Position numbers and translations under genes: made by a program | From: Sulfurospirillum sp. UCH001 | GTDB lineage: Bacteria > Campylobacterota > Campylobacteria > Campylobacterales > Sulfurospirillaceae | Assembly: GCF_001548035.1 (NCBI RefSeq) | Contig: NZ_AP014723.1 | Span: 1,054,001 to 1,118,000 of the forward strand | Length of the DNA: 64,000 bases | Direction: 5' to 3' | In this document: positions 51,959 through 60,897 of the stretch, piece after piece | Layout: each line of letters opens with the position of its first letter | Numbering within the stretch: the stretch's first letter is position 1 | The notes under the pieces: generated by a model | What the model was told of the DNA's origin: nothing | Databases searched by the model: none | Seen by the model: only the letters and a program-made list of their open reading frames with translations

Positions 51959-52336
51959 TTACTCCGCTACTGGAGTATGGGCTTGACGTGCAGCGATAGA
52001 GATAGCTTCACGGTAAGGTTTTGGAGACACCGCAGGAAACATGATGCCATTTTTTTTGTGTTCACGAATGTTGTAGATGCCACTCTCATGTCCCGCCACA
52101 TAATAGGCATTGTATTCAGCCGTATATGGCATATCCCAGACGATAGCACCTTCTGTTGGACAGGCATCTGCACATTTTGGCATCGTGCCATCAGAACACT
52201 CGATACATTTTTCTGGTTTGACATAAGTTGTCTCACCATTTACGGGTGAATCAGAAGCGCTGACAATCGCGGTTGCTGGGCACTCATCGATACAACTGTC
52301 GCAGTTGATGCAAAGGTCTGTAATTTTTACTGCCAT
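51959..52336 (-). CDS. nif-associated 2[4Fe-4S] ferredoxin
   Basis: About 125 residues. Two cluster motifs are present: CINCDSCIDECP near residue 9, and CIECSDGTMPKCADACP near 45, where one loop is extended as in Fdx-type nif ferredoxins. A C-terminal tail of about 60 residues follows. It probably carries electrons to nitrogenase or to cofactor assembly. ATG 52336 has AAGGA upstream; the longer frame to 52468 lies in the leader. It is the first gene of a three-gene operon. Confidence 0.88.
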   Translation of the reverse strand: MAVKITDLCINCDSCIDECPATAIVSASDSPVNGETTYVKPEKCIECSDGTMPKCADACPTEGAIVWDMPYTAEYNAYYVAGHESGIYNIREHKKNGIMFPAVSPKPYREAISIAARQAHTPVAE

Positions 52337-52391
52337 GATAAATCCTTTTTGAACAAGAAGTTGTTGTCTCTCAAAAAACCTTTGAGAAGAA

Positions 52392-52423
52392 CCACGATGC
52401 ACAAAGGGCTTTACACATCGTGG
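52392..52423. promoter_or_regulatory. Leader hairpin upstream of the ferredoxin operon
   Basis: CCACGATG and CATCGTGG pair perfectly, with further AAAG/CTTT pairing inside the loop. It lies in the roughly 118-nt leader between the sigma-54 site and the ferredoxin start. It could affect message stability or translation. Confidence 0.45.
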
Positions 52424-52462
52424 CAGTTGAGTAAGGGTTTTTAAAGGTACACGCTTCTTTCT

Positions 52463-52480
52463 TTGCAAGAGGTGTTCCGT
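52463..52480 (-). promoter_or_regulatory. Sigma-54 promoter of the ferredoxin-nifX-flavodiiron operon
   Basis: The minus strand reads CGGAACACCTCTTGCAAAG, with GG and GC separated by 10 nt. It is nearly identical to the site before the 62200 gene and similar to the nifB site. Confidence 0.78.
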
Positions 52481-52537
52481 AGAAAAACGAAAGGCTCTTT
52501 TTCGTACATTTGCTTACAAAATAGGAGTTATATTTAT

Positions 52538-52555
52538 ATGGAATAGATTATGCAA
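52538..52555 (+). promoter_or_regulatory. Candidate sigma-54 promoter of nifE
   Basis: ATGGAATAGATTATGCAAAT has GG (52540-52541) and GC (52552-52553) 10 nt apart. The predicted transcript start, near 52564, is only a few nt before the nifE ATG, which is unusual. Confidence 0.5.
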
Positions 52556-52565
52556 ATTTATCTGC

Positions 52566-53912
52566 ATGGTAAATACAAAACTCATCAAAGATTTGTTAAA
52601 CGAGAGTGCTTGTTCTCATAACAAAACGAAAAAGAGTAGCTGTGACAAACCAAAGCCTGGAGCAACAAGCGGAGGGTGTGCGTTCGAGGGGGCGCAAATA
52701 TCACTTTTTCCTTATGCGGACGCTGTGCACTTGGTGCATGGCCCCGACACGTGTCTTGGTGCTTCTTGGGAGACTCGCGCTACACTGACAAGCTATGAAG
52801 GTGAAAACAACACGCCACTTGGCTATTGTACCAATGTCACCACGCAAGACATCATCTTTGGTGGGGATAAAAAGCTAGGCGATGCTTTGGCGTACATCGT
52901 AGAGCACAAAAAGCCTAAGGCGATTTTTGTCTATGAAACCTGTGTGACCGCCATGATAGGTGATAACATCGACTACACCTGTAAATGTGCCGAAGAGCAG
53001 TTTGGCATCCCCATCGTTGTGGTGCATTCTCCAGGGTTCGTGGGCAGTAAAAACTTAGGCTCAAGGCTGGCAGGTGAAGCCGTTTTGGATGCACTCATTG
53101 GGAAAAAAGAACCAGAAGAGATTCATCCTTTTGGCATGAATCTCATTGGGGATTACAACGTCACGGGCGATATGTGGCAGTATAAGCCTATCTTAGAGCG
53201 CATTGGTATCAAAGTCGTCGCTACCCTCTCGGGCGATGGCAGAATAGAAGATATACAGCAAGCGCACACTGCCAAGCTCAATGTCATCGTTTGTGCAAAA
53301 TCCTTAGTGACGTTATGCCGTAAGATGCAAGAACGCTTCAACATCCCTTATGTCAGCGTCTCATTCTATGGCAAGCGTGACACATCCAATGCCATTCGCT
53401 CTATTGTCAATGCCTTTGGTGATGCGGAGCTTATCGCTAAAGCCGAAGCGATTATCGCCGAAGAAGAGGCGAAGTTAGAAGAGCGTTTGCGCCCGTACCA
53501 TCTGATGCTCAAAGGCAAAAAAGCCATTTTGAATACGGGTGGCAATAAATCGTGGTCGATTGCATCTGCACTTCAAGACATTGGCATCGAAGTGGTGGCA
53601 ACCTCCATCCAAAAAGCCACCGAAGAGGACATCGCCATCGCACAAACTTACGTGCCTATCGTCTTTAAAAGTCCTGCCACTGAGCAGCCACGTCTCATTG
53701 ATGAGCATAAGGTGGACATTTTGCTAGCAGGCGGGCGCAGTCTTTACACCGCTATCAAAAAGCGCATCGCTTTTGTCGATGTCAACCAAGAGAAAAAGGT
53801 CAGTTACGGCGCGTACGGTGGGCTTGAAAACCTTGCCATCGATGTGTGTGCCGCTTTGGCAAACCCTGTGTTTAAACTGGTCGGAAGGAGTGTCCCATGG
53901 GAGCAAGCGTAA
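52566..53912 (+). CDS. nifE: FeMo-co scaffold subunit NifE
   Basis: A 448-residue protein. The N-terminal KPKPGATSGGCAFEGAQI (Cys38) and HGPDTCLGASW (Cys63) are typical of NifE, as is the Cys in YETCVTAMIGD near residue 120. With NifN it forms the NifEN complex on which NifB-co matures to FeMo-co. No ribosome site is visible directly before the ATG, although the N-terminal sequence fits the family well. It overlaps nifN by 16 nt. Confidence 0.94.
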   Translation: MVNTKLIKDLLNESACSHNKTKKSSCDKPKPGATSGGCAFEGAQISLFPYADAVHLVHGPDTCLGASWETRATLTSYEGENNTPLGYCTNVTTQDIIFGGDKKLGDALAYIVEHKKPKAIFVYETCVTAMIGDNIDYTCKCAEEQFGIPIVVVHSPGFVGSKNLGSRLAGEAVLDALIGKKEPEEIHPFGMNLIGDYNVTGDMWQYKPILERIGIKVVATLSGDGRIEDIQQAHTAKLNVIVCAKSLVTLCRKMQERFNIPYVSVSFYGKRDTSNAIRSIVNAFGDAELIAKAEAIIAEEEAKLEERLRPYHLMLKGKKAILNTGGNKSWSIASALQDIGIEVVATSIQKATEEDIAIAQTYVPIVFKSPATEQPRLIDEHKVDILLAGGRSLYTAIKKRIAFVDVNQEKKVSYGAYGGLENLAIDVCAALANPVFKLVGRSVPWEQA

Positions 53913-55189
53913 ATCTCAAATCCTTTAAAGCAACGACGCTAAAACCGTTGCACATCAACCCCTTAAAACTTTCCCAACCGATGGGCGCAACCTTGGTATT
54001 TTTGGGCATCAAAAATTGTATGCCGTTGATGCACGGTGCGCAAGGGTGTGCTTCTTTTACCAAGGTGCTTTTTACACGCCATTTTAACGACCCTATCGCT
54101 ATTCAAACCACCGCGGTCAATGACATCACCGCGGTCATCGATGGTGGCGATAAAGGCATTTCTGAAGCGGTTGAGAACATCACCAAAAAAGTGATACCTG
54201 ATTTGGTGGGGCTTTTTACCACAGGCATGACCGAAACCAAAGGTGATGACATCAAAGGTGCAACCTTGCTTTTAAAAGAGAAGCAAAAAATGGTTTATGT
54301 GCATACGCCTGATTTTGAGGGTGGATTGGAGAGTGGTTGGAGTTTGAGTGTACAAGCCATCATCTCCCAACTCATCGCTCCTACCGCAGAGTGTAAGCAT
54401 GACAAGGTACTGCTTATCCCCAATATCAATCTAAGCCCGATAGAAGTCGAAAAACTCAAAGAAGCTTTGGAGTTGTTTGACTTTGATGTGCTGGCACTAC
54501 CAGATTTAAGTGATTCGCTTGATGGGCATTTGGGTGTCAAACAAGGAGCCCTTAGTAGTGGGGGCATTAGCGTTGCGGATATTGAAAAGCTAGGCAATGC
54601 AGGGCTTGTCATTAGCATCGGGCATTCGGTGAAAAAATGCGGCGAACTGTTTAAAGAGAAATTTGCTCAAAGCACGCATTTGCATTTTGACAGTCTCATG
54701 GGACTAGAGGCATGCGATGCGTTTTATGCAAAACTGCTTGAATACACGGGCTCAAAAAGTGTACCAAGCTCAGTAAAACGCTGGCGCGCACGGTTGCAGG
54801 ACGTGCTTTTAGACACACATTTTGTCATTGGGAAATCCAACATCGTGATTGCTGATGAGCCAGATAGTGTGTATGCGATGAGCAAAGCCTTGCAAGAAGT
54901 AGGGGCGAACATCAAAGCGTTTATTGCTCAAAGAAGCCCTATTCAAGAGCACTTTACGTGTGATATTGCCGTAGGCGACTTTGAAGATGTGGAGTATGCC
55001 CTAGATGGCGCACAGATGCTCATTGCGAACTTTCACGGTGAACGCATCGCACATAAGCACCATAAAGCACTGATTATTCGAGGGTTCCCAAACTATGAGC
55101 AGGTCGGAATTGGGCTACGTCACAACATTTTGTACGAGGGAAGTTGTCATTTTTTATGCGAGGTCAACAACCTTTTAGGACATCATTAA
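53897..55189 (+). CDS. nifN: FeMo-co scaffold subunit NifN
   Basis: A 430-residue protein of the NifD/K/E/N family. PLKLSQPMGATLVFLGIKNCMPLMHGAQGC has Cys41 and Cys51 and the canonical NifN N-terminus. VPDLVG-like and ETKGDDI blocks follow. It is the partner of NifE in the scaffold complex. AAGGAG lies 6 nt before the ATG inside the end of nifE, so the two are translated together. Confidence 0.94.
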   Translation: MGASVNLKSFKATTLKPLHINPLKLSQPMGATLVFLGIKNCMPLMHGAQGCASFTKVLFTRHFNDPIAIQTTAVNDITAVIDGGDKGISEAVENITKKVIPDLVGLFTTGMTETKGDDIKGATLLLKEKQKMVYVHTPDFEGGLESGWSLSVQAIISQLIAPTAECKHDKVLLIPNINLSPIEVEKLKEALELFDFDVLALPDLSDSLDGHLGVKQGALSSGGISVADIEKLGNAGLVISIGHSVKKCGELFKEKFAQSTHLHFDSLMGLEACDAFYAKLLEYTGSKSVPSSVKRWRARLQDVLLDTHFVIGKSNIVIADEPDSVYAMSKALQEVGANIKAFIAQRSPIQEHFTCDIAVGDFEDVEYALDGAQMLIANFHGERIAHKHHKALIIRGFPNYEQVGIGLRHNILYEGSCHFLCEVNNLLGHH

Positions 55190-55231
55190 ATGAGAAATGA
55201 TAGTATTTTCTAAAAAGAGGGAGTATAAACA

Positions 55232-56170
55232 TTGAACCCTATAGAGAAAATACTTTCAACACAAAAAGTTCTCATTTTAGATGGTGCCTTTGGTACCGAG
55301 CTTGAGCGTAAAGGGTATGACATCAATGACTCCCTTTGGTCAGCGAAGTTCCTCATGGAAAAGCCTGAGGCGATTGCTGAGGTGCATAAAGACTACCTTG
55401 AAGCAGGTAGTGATTGTGTGACAACAGCGAGTTACCAAGCGACATATGAGGGTTTTATGAAGCGAGGTATGAGTGAAGAAGAAGCCAAAGCACTCATCCA
55501 GTCTTCAGTGAAAATCGCTCAAAAGGTACGTGATGATTTTTGGAGTGAACCCAAAAACCATACCAACCGACAAAAGCCTCTAGTTGCAGCTTCCATTGGT
55601 CCTTATGGAGCGTATTTGGCGGATGGATCAGAGTTTAGAGGTGATTACGGGTTAAGCCTTGAAGATTTAAAAGCGTTTCATACCAAACGTCTTGCTACAC
55701 TTATTGAAACCAAGCCTGATTTACTCGCGTGTGAAACAATTCCTTGTCTGATTGAAGCACAAGCATTGTGCGAACTTCTCAAAGCCTATCCAGATGTTTA
55801 TGCGTGGGTGAGCTTTAGTGCTAAAGATGGTAAGCATATTAATAGTGGTGAGAGTATCAAAACGTGTGCGGCTTACTTAGACGCAGTGCCTAATGTTGTC
55901 GCTATTGGTATTAATTGCACCGCACCACAGTATATTGAATCTCTTATTGATGAAATAAAAACAGCCTCAAGTAAGCCTATTATCGTCTATCCTAATGGTG
56001 GAGCAACCTATAACGCCCTTACCAAAACATGGGATGGCATTTCAAAAAGTTCATCGTATGGGAAAATGGCACAGATGTGGTATGAAAAAGGTGCGAAGCT
56101 GATAGGAGGATGTTGCCAAACAACCCCTATGGATATTGCTCAAGTCGCAAAATGGGTTAGGACTGTTTAA
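55232..56170 (+). CDS. mmuM: Homocysteine S-methyltransferase family protein
   Basis: A 312-residue protein. DGAFGTELERKG near residue 20 is followed by zinc-binding Cys residues: GINCTAP near 227 and IGGCCQTTP near 291. It transfers a methyl group, usually from S-methylmethionine or SAM, to homocysteine. The start is TTG 55232 with GAGGGAG upstream. It lies 43 bp behind nifN and may be co-transcribed with it. It converges with an EamA transporter gene, overlapping by 14 bp. Confidence 0.88.
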   Translation: MNPIEKILSTQKVLILDGAFGTELERKGYDINDSLWSAKFLMEKPEAIAEVHKDYLEAGSDCVTTASYQATYEGFMKRGMSEEEAKALIQSSVKIAQKVRDDFWSEPKNHTNRQKPLVAASIGPYGAYLADGSEFRGDYGLSLEDLKAFHTKRLATLIETKPDLLACETIPCLIEAQALCELLKAYPDVYAWVSFSAKDGKHINSGESIKTCAAYLDAVPNVVAIGINCTAPQYIESLIDEIKTASSKPIIVYPNGGATYNALTKTWDGISKSSSYGKMAQMWYEKGAKLIGGCCQTTPMDIAQVAKWVRTV

Positions 56171-57011
56171 ACGTACTCCCTGCAATAGCAATGACAATAA
56201 GAAAAATCGCAATCCATTGATGCAGTAACAACGCTTCTCCTAAAATAGCCCAACCACACAGTGCGGCAATCACAGGAGAAGCACTGACGATAATGCTAAA
56301 AATGTGTGTAGGTAAGCGTTTTAGCGCGATCATTTCTAAAGGAAAGGGAAGGGCGCTTGAAAAGAGAGCAACCATAAGCCCCATAAACAAAATAGAAGGC
56401 GAAAATAAGGCACTTCCCGCTTCAATGATGCCAAAAGGTGCTGCAACACAGGCTGCTATGAACATACCAATCGCAACAGTGTTTAGTGTCGAATCTGTCG
56501 AAAGCTTTTTACCTACCAAAATATAACACGCCCATGCAATTGCTGCTCCAATGGCAAATAAGATACCTACGCCATCTAACGCAGCATCGTGTGTTTGCAA
56601 AGGAAGAAAAAGGCTCAGTCCCACTAACGCCAAAATAAACCACACAAAATCAATCACGCGTCTGGCACTGGCTAAAACCACGCCTAAAGGTCCTAAAATT
56701 TCAATGGCAATCGCAATACCAATAGGAATACGCGCAAATGCTTGGTAAATGAGCAGGTTCATCAGGCCTAATATAACGCCATAGATAGCGATAATTTTGA
56801 GGTTTTGAGCGTTGGGAAATTTTCTCCATGGACGACAAATCAACAGTAAAATAACTGCAGCAAAACCGATACGTAAAGAGGTCATACCAAAAGCTCCAAT
56901 GAGTGGAAAGAGATGCTTTGCAAAAGCTGCACCTGCATTGACACTAATGCTTGAGGTTAAAATGGCAAGTATGCCTAAACCGGTTTGTTGATGTATTTGT
57001 GGAGTGTTCAT
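56157..57011 (-). CDS. EamA/DMT-family transporter (RhtA-like)
   Basis: A 284-residue membrane protein with about ten hydrophobic segments in two EamA repeats. It begins with GLGILAILTSSISVNAGAAFAKHLFP, like RhtA-type exporters of threonine and homoserine. It probably exports amino acids or related metabolites across the inner membrane. It converges with the methyltransferase gene. A hairpin and the bacterioferritin gene lie upstream. Confidence 0.85.
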   Translation of the reverse strand: MNTPQIHQQTGLGILAILTSSISVNAGAAFAKHLFPLIGAFGMTSLRIGFAAVILLLICRPWRKFPNAQNLKIIAIYGVILGLMNLLIYQAFARIPIGIAIAIEILGPLGVVLASARRVIDFVWFILALVGLSLFLPLQTHDAALDGVGILFAIGAAIAWACYILVGKKLSTDSTLNTVAIGMFIAACVAAPFGIIEAGSALFSPSILFMGLMVALFSSALPFPLEMIALKRLPTHIFSIIVSASPVIAALCGWAILGEALLLHQWIAIFLIVIAIAGSTFKQS

Positions 57012-57102
57012 GGGAAAGAAGTATATCTTCTCAAAGCGGTAAGTTGCCTTAACATATTTTTATGAGTGTTTTTCGCTGAGAAGCTTTTATGTTTGGGTGT
57101 GG

Positions 57103-57132
57103 ATTACCTGTAAGGAAAACCTTACAGGTAAT
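57103..57132. terminator. 13-bp perfect hairpin terminator
   Basis: ATTACCTGTAAGG pairs with CCTTACAGGTAAT around a 4-nt AAAA loop. It lies directly after the stop of the bacterioferritin-like gene (minus strand). Confidence 0.8.
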
Positions 57133-57135
57133 AGT

Positions 57136-57657
57136 TTATGCCATTTCTCCTGTAGGAGCAGCGGCTGCAGCCATCGTTGCTTTTTTCTTGCTGCGTTCCA
57201 TAGATTGAAGGACTAAATATTGTTCTCCAAACTTGAGCATATTTTCCATCTCATCATCAAATTCTGCGAAGTGTCCTTCTTCTTCAAGGACAAGTTCTTC
57301 GAACAGTTTTTTAGAGACGCTATCAGCATGCGTTCCGCACTCTATTGCAAAGTTGTTGTACATGACAATGGCGTCTTCTTCACTTTGACGTGCAAACTCA
57401 AGCATCGCTTTGACATCGGTAATTTGTTTGACCTCTTCAGAAGCTTTCATCTCAATGGTTCCTTTTAAGAAAAGAACTCTGTCTGCAAGGCGTTCTATAT
57501 GAAGCATCTCTGCAATGGCGGTACGTTTAAAAAGGGTGGAAAGCAGATCATAACCTTGGTCATCACAATGAAAATGTAAGAACATATATTGGTGTACGGC
57601 AGAAAGTTCATCTGCAATAGCACGATTGAGCAACTCGATACTTTTATCTCTTTTCAT
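57136..57657 (-). CDS. bfr: Bacterioferritin-like diiron protein
   Basis: A 173-residue four-helix ferritin-like protein. Diiron ligands are visible: E in ADELSAVHQY near residue 18, E-x-x-H in AEMLHIE near 51-54, E in RQSEEDAI near 94, and E-x-x-H in LEEEGHFAE near 127-130. It stores or detoxifies iron and may feed Fe-S cluster synthesis. It has an Ala-rich C-terminal tail. It sits alone between terminators. Confidence 0.85.
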   Translation of the reverse strand: MKRDKSIELLNRAIADELSAVHQYMFLHFHCDDQGYDLLSTLFKRTAIAEMLHIERLADRVLFLKGTIEMKASEEVKQITDVKAMLEFARQSEEDAIVMYNNFAIECGTHADSVSKKLFEELVLEEEGHFAEFDDEMENMLKFGEQYLVLQSMERSKKKATMAAAAAPTGEMA

Positions 57658-57776
57658 AGAACACTCCTTTAAGATTTCTTTGAATCAATACTACCATAAA
57701 ATAGGCTTTTAAACGATTATTTTTTACTATTTTAATGGAGAGTTTCATGCTTTTTTAAAAAGCGATTAGTCAGAGT

Positions 57777-60700
57777 TTAATGAATTTTTTGTGCCAATGT
57801 TTTCATGATTTTTGGATAATCATGCAAGAGCGTTTCTATCTGAGCAATATCGAATGTGTCGATTTTGTCTAGCAATGTTTGGCTATAGTGTTGCAGATAA
57901 GAGATATTGTATCGTGTTGATAATTCTAGTAACGTTGACGCGAATTTTGCCATCAGTTGAAGATCATTTTGCGTAATGGCTGCTTGATATAATGGCTCTA
58001 CATTTAGTTCGTGCAAGAAGTTTTTTAAATCTTCTACATTTTCTACTGAAATGTTCTCTTCATGATGTATTTCTGGTGCTCTTTGTGTATATTTGAGAAA
58101 TTTTGCAAGCTCATTCATGAGCTCATTTTTTGAAACAGGTTTACGCAAGTAGCCATCAAAGCGTTGCTCTTTGATCTTGGTTAAATCTTCTATCATAATA
58201 GACGCAGTCAGCGCAATGATAGGAATGTCAAAAGATTCTTTGATGATTCTTGTTGCACTGTAACCGTCCAACAGTGGCATTCTAATATCCATTAAAATGA
58301 GATCAATAGGATGCGTTTTTACTTTTTCAATGGCTTCTTGTCCATTGACAGCTTCAATAATCTCAATAGCGGTATTATCAAAACTCTCTTTAATAAGGTT
58401 TCTGTTTTGTTCGACATCATCTGCAACTAAGATAACGGCTTTTTCAAAATCTATTGCACCATAATGCATCATTTGCTCATTTTGAGCATTGATCGCTTGA
58501 AGGGAAGCAATATCTAAATTATTGAGTTTGAGGATAAAGATGGAACCTTTACCTACATCACTTTCGACTTCCAATGAGCCACCCATCAGTGTTGCTAATT
58601 TTTTGCTTATGGCTAAGCCAAGCCCTGTACCACCGTATTTTCTTGCATCTTGGTTGTCTTGTTGCTCAAACATGTTGAAAATCTTACTTTGGGCTTCTTT
58701 AGGTATGCCAATGCCACTATCTTGCACTCTGATAACGATGTCAATTTTACTAAGATGTTTATGGACACGATGCACTTCTACAATGACTTTGATGAACCCC
58801 TCATCGGTAAACTTTATAGCGTTACCAATAAGATTCGTAATGATTTCTTTAAGTCTAAAAGCGTCCACAAAAATCACTTTTGGGATTTTTTTATCAATAC
58901 TCAGCTCTAAATCAATACCTTTTTGCTCTGCTTGCAGGGTAAATGTTGCAATCGTCTCTTCCAATAATTTTTTGATAGGAGTTGCTTTGTTGATAATCTC
59001 AAATTTCCCTGATTCGATTTTTGAGAGATCTAAAATATCATTGATGAGCATGAGTAAGCTTTCGCCAGAACTGCGAATAGTTTTAATGAACGATTTGAGT
59101 TTTTTATCTTCTATCTTCTCATCTAAAAGTTCGGCAAAGCCTAAGATGGAGTTCATTGGTGTTCGTATTTCATGGCTCATATTTGATAGAAAGTTAGATT
59201 TTGCGTTTGTAGCGCTTTGTGCTTCTTGTGTTGCGATAACCAGCTTTTTGTTTAATTCTTGCAAAGCCAATTCAACGGCTCTTCTTTTTTCTATCTCTGC
59301 GGAGAGCTTTCGATTCCAAAAGAGTGTGCCTATGAGAATGAGCAACATGATACCTATAATCTCAAAAACGATGGTATAATCGATACTTTTATCGTATTTG
59401 ACCTGTACCCATTGGTTGTAGATATTGTTTTTTTCATCTTCAGTAATAGAGTCTATTGCTTTATTGAGGACGGATATACCCTCATTCTCCCAGTCATTGC
59501 GCAGAGCCATATGAAAGTTTGACTCATATTTGCTAATACCAGAAATTTTTAGATTTGAAAATCCATTTTTTTGGATATAGCTACTTGCTACGGGTAAAAG
59601 TTCTACATAGGCATAAGCATCACCTTCTACGACTGCTTTAAACGCCTCTACAATGTCTTTGACGATAAGCGCATGGATTTGGGGATGCTCATTTTGAATG
59701 ATTTCACTTTGTGCATAGCCTTCCACTAAAGCAACTTTTTTCCCATATAACTCTTTAATGTCCGTTATAAATTTAACATCGTTTCGCGTGATGAAGACTT
59801 GAGGCATAGTGATGTAAGGTTGTGTAAAATTGAGAATTTGATCTCTTTGCGGTGTACGTGTGATACAGGTATACATGTCTGCTTCATGCGCATTGAATTT
59901 TTCAACACTCTGTGACCATACTTGTGTTGGTACTTTAACAAAGTTTATGCCCGTCTTTTGAGCGATAAGTGCCAAATAACTACTTGCAATACCTCCATGT
60001 GTTTTGCCATCTTTTGTGAGGTATTCTATAGGGTCAAACTGGTTGTCAATGACATAACGAATCTCTTTATGTTTATTGATCCAAGCTTGTTCTGCTTCTG
60101 TAAAATTCATAAGTCCTTTAGATGCTTCGAGTGTTTTACTCCATTTGCTGTTAATGACTTGTGACTCTTTAGGCGAGATATCTTTGAGTGTTTTTTGAAT
60201 GATGCTAAAGAGTAGAGGGTTGTCTTTGTCGATAGCAAGGCTAATTGATGTTTGAAATTCTTCTAATTTAGCAACGATTTTGACGTTATTGAGTAAGTAC
60301 TGATTCATAATATATGCGGTAACGGCTAGATTACCTACATAGGCATCTACTTTACCTAATGAGAGCATTTCTAATGAATCTTCGTTGGATGTAGAAGGCA
60401 GAAGTTTGATAGAAGGGTATTTTTCTTGTAACCATTCATGGATGTACGAGCCTTTGTTGATCGAAACAACTTTGCCTTTGAGATCATCCAGTGTTTTGAT
60501 GTCGGTATTGTTAATATTGGCTACAATGACCATAGGAACGGTAAGATAGGGATCGGTAAAGTTAAGGTATTTCTCTCGCTCATCTGTTTTAACAGCACAG
60601 GTTAGTCCATCATACTTTTTATCTTGCATATTTTTGATGGTTTCTGCCCAAACAGCTGGGTAAATATCAAATTTTAGACCACTTTTTTGAGAAATAAGCT

Positions 60701-60896
60701 GTATGTAGTCATAGGAAAGACCTGTTGGTACACCATTTTTATCGACAAAATCAAAAGGGGGCCATTTATAATCAGAACCTAACGTGACAACAGGATGATT
60801 GTCGATATAAGCTTGTTCTTCCGCCGTAAATGTAGGCGTAGCATACAGTGTAGAAATAAGAATAAAAAAGATGGCTAAAAAGCGCATCATCATCAT
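57777..60896 (-). CDS. Hybrid sensor kinase with two periplasmic-binding domains (EvgS/BvgS-like)
   Basis: A 1039-residue protein. Signal peptide (residues 1-19), then two tandem SBP_bac_3 solute-binding domains (about 25-250 and 270-500), one membrane segment (IIGIMLLILIGTLFW near 515), HisKA with His in SNMSHEIRTPMNS near 575, HATPase_c (NAIKFTDEG, GTGLGLAISKK), and a receiver with Asp in LILMDIRMPLLDG near 875. A C-terminal HPt-like helical tail lacks an obvious His. It senses a periplasmic ligand. It starts 1 nt after the stop of the HD-GYP regulator gene, its probable partner. Confidence 0.9.
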   Translation of the reverse strand: MMMMRFLAIFFILISTLYATPTFTAEEQAYIDNHPVVTLGSDYKWPPFDFVDKNGVPTGLSYDYIQLISQKSGLKFDIYPAVWAETIKNMQDKKYDGLTCAVKTDEREKYLNFTDPYLTVPMVIVANINNTDIKTLDDLKGKVVSINKGSYIHEWLQEKYPSIKLLPSTSNEDSLEMLSLGKVDAYVGNLAVTAYIMNQYLLNNVKIVAKLEEFQTSISLAIDKDNPLLFSIIQKTLKDISPKESQVINSKWSKTLEASKGLMNFTEAEQAWINKHKEIRYVIDNQFDPIEYLTKDGKTHGGIASSYLALIAQKTGINFVKVPTQVWSQSVEKFNAHEADMYTCITRTPQRDQILNFTQPYITMPQVFITRNDVKFITDIKELYGKKVALVEGYAQSEIIQNEHPQIHALIVKDIVEAFKAVVEGDAYAYVELLPVASSYIQKNGFSNLKISGISKYESNFHMALRNDWENEGISVLNKAIDSITEDEKNNIYNQWVQVKYDKSIDYTIVFEIIGIMLLILIGTLFWNRKLSAEIEKRRAVELALQELNKKLVIATQEAQSATNAKSNFLSNMSHEIRTPMNSILGFAELLDEKIEDKKLKSFIKTIRSSGESLLMLINDILDLSKIESGKFEIINKATPIKKLLEETIATFTLQAEQKGIDLELSIDKKIPKVIFVDAFRLKEIITNLIGNAIKFTDEGFIKVIVEVHRVHKHLSKIDIVIRVQDSGIGIPKEAQSKIFNMFEQQDNQDARKYGGTGLGLAISKKLATLMGGSLEVESDVGKGSIFILKLNNLDIASLQAINAQNEQMMHYGAIDFEKAVILVADDVEQNRNLIKESFDNTAIEIIEAVNGQEAIEKVKTHPIDLILMDIRMPLLDGYSATRIIKESFDIPIIALTASIMIEDLTKIKEQRFDGYLRKPVSKNELMNELAKFLKYTQRAPEIHHEENISVENVEDLKNFLHELNVEPLYQAAITQNDLQLMAKFASTLLELSTRYNISYLQHYSQTLLDKIDTFDIAQIETLLHDYPKIMKTLAQKIH

Positions 60897-60897
60897 T

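Noticed and set aside
54999-56170. mmuM as part of the nif pathway
   Set aside because: It follows nifN by only 43 bp, but homocysteine methyltransferase has no established role in nitrogenase assembly; co-transcription is possible, function in the pathway is not supported.
58522-59379. Long plus-strand frame opposite the hybrid kinase
   Set aside because: It is antisense to well-supported HATPase and HisKA coding sequence and its translation is a Ser/Leu-rich shadow.
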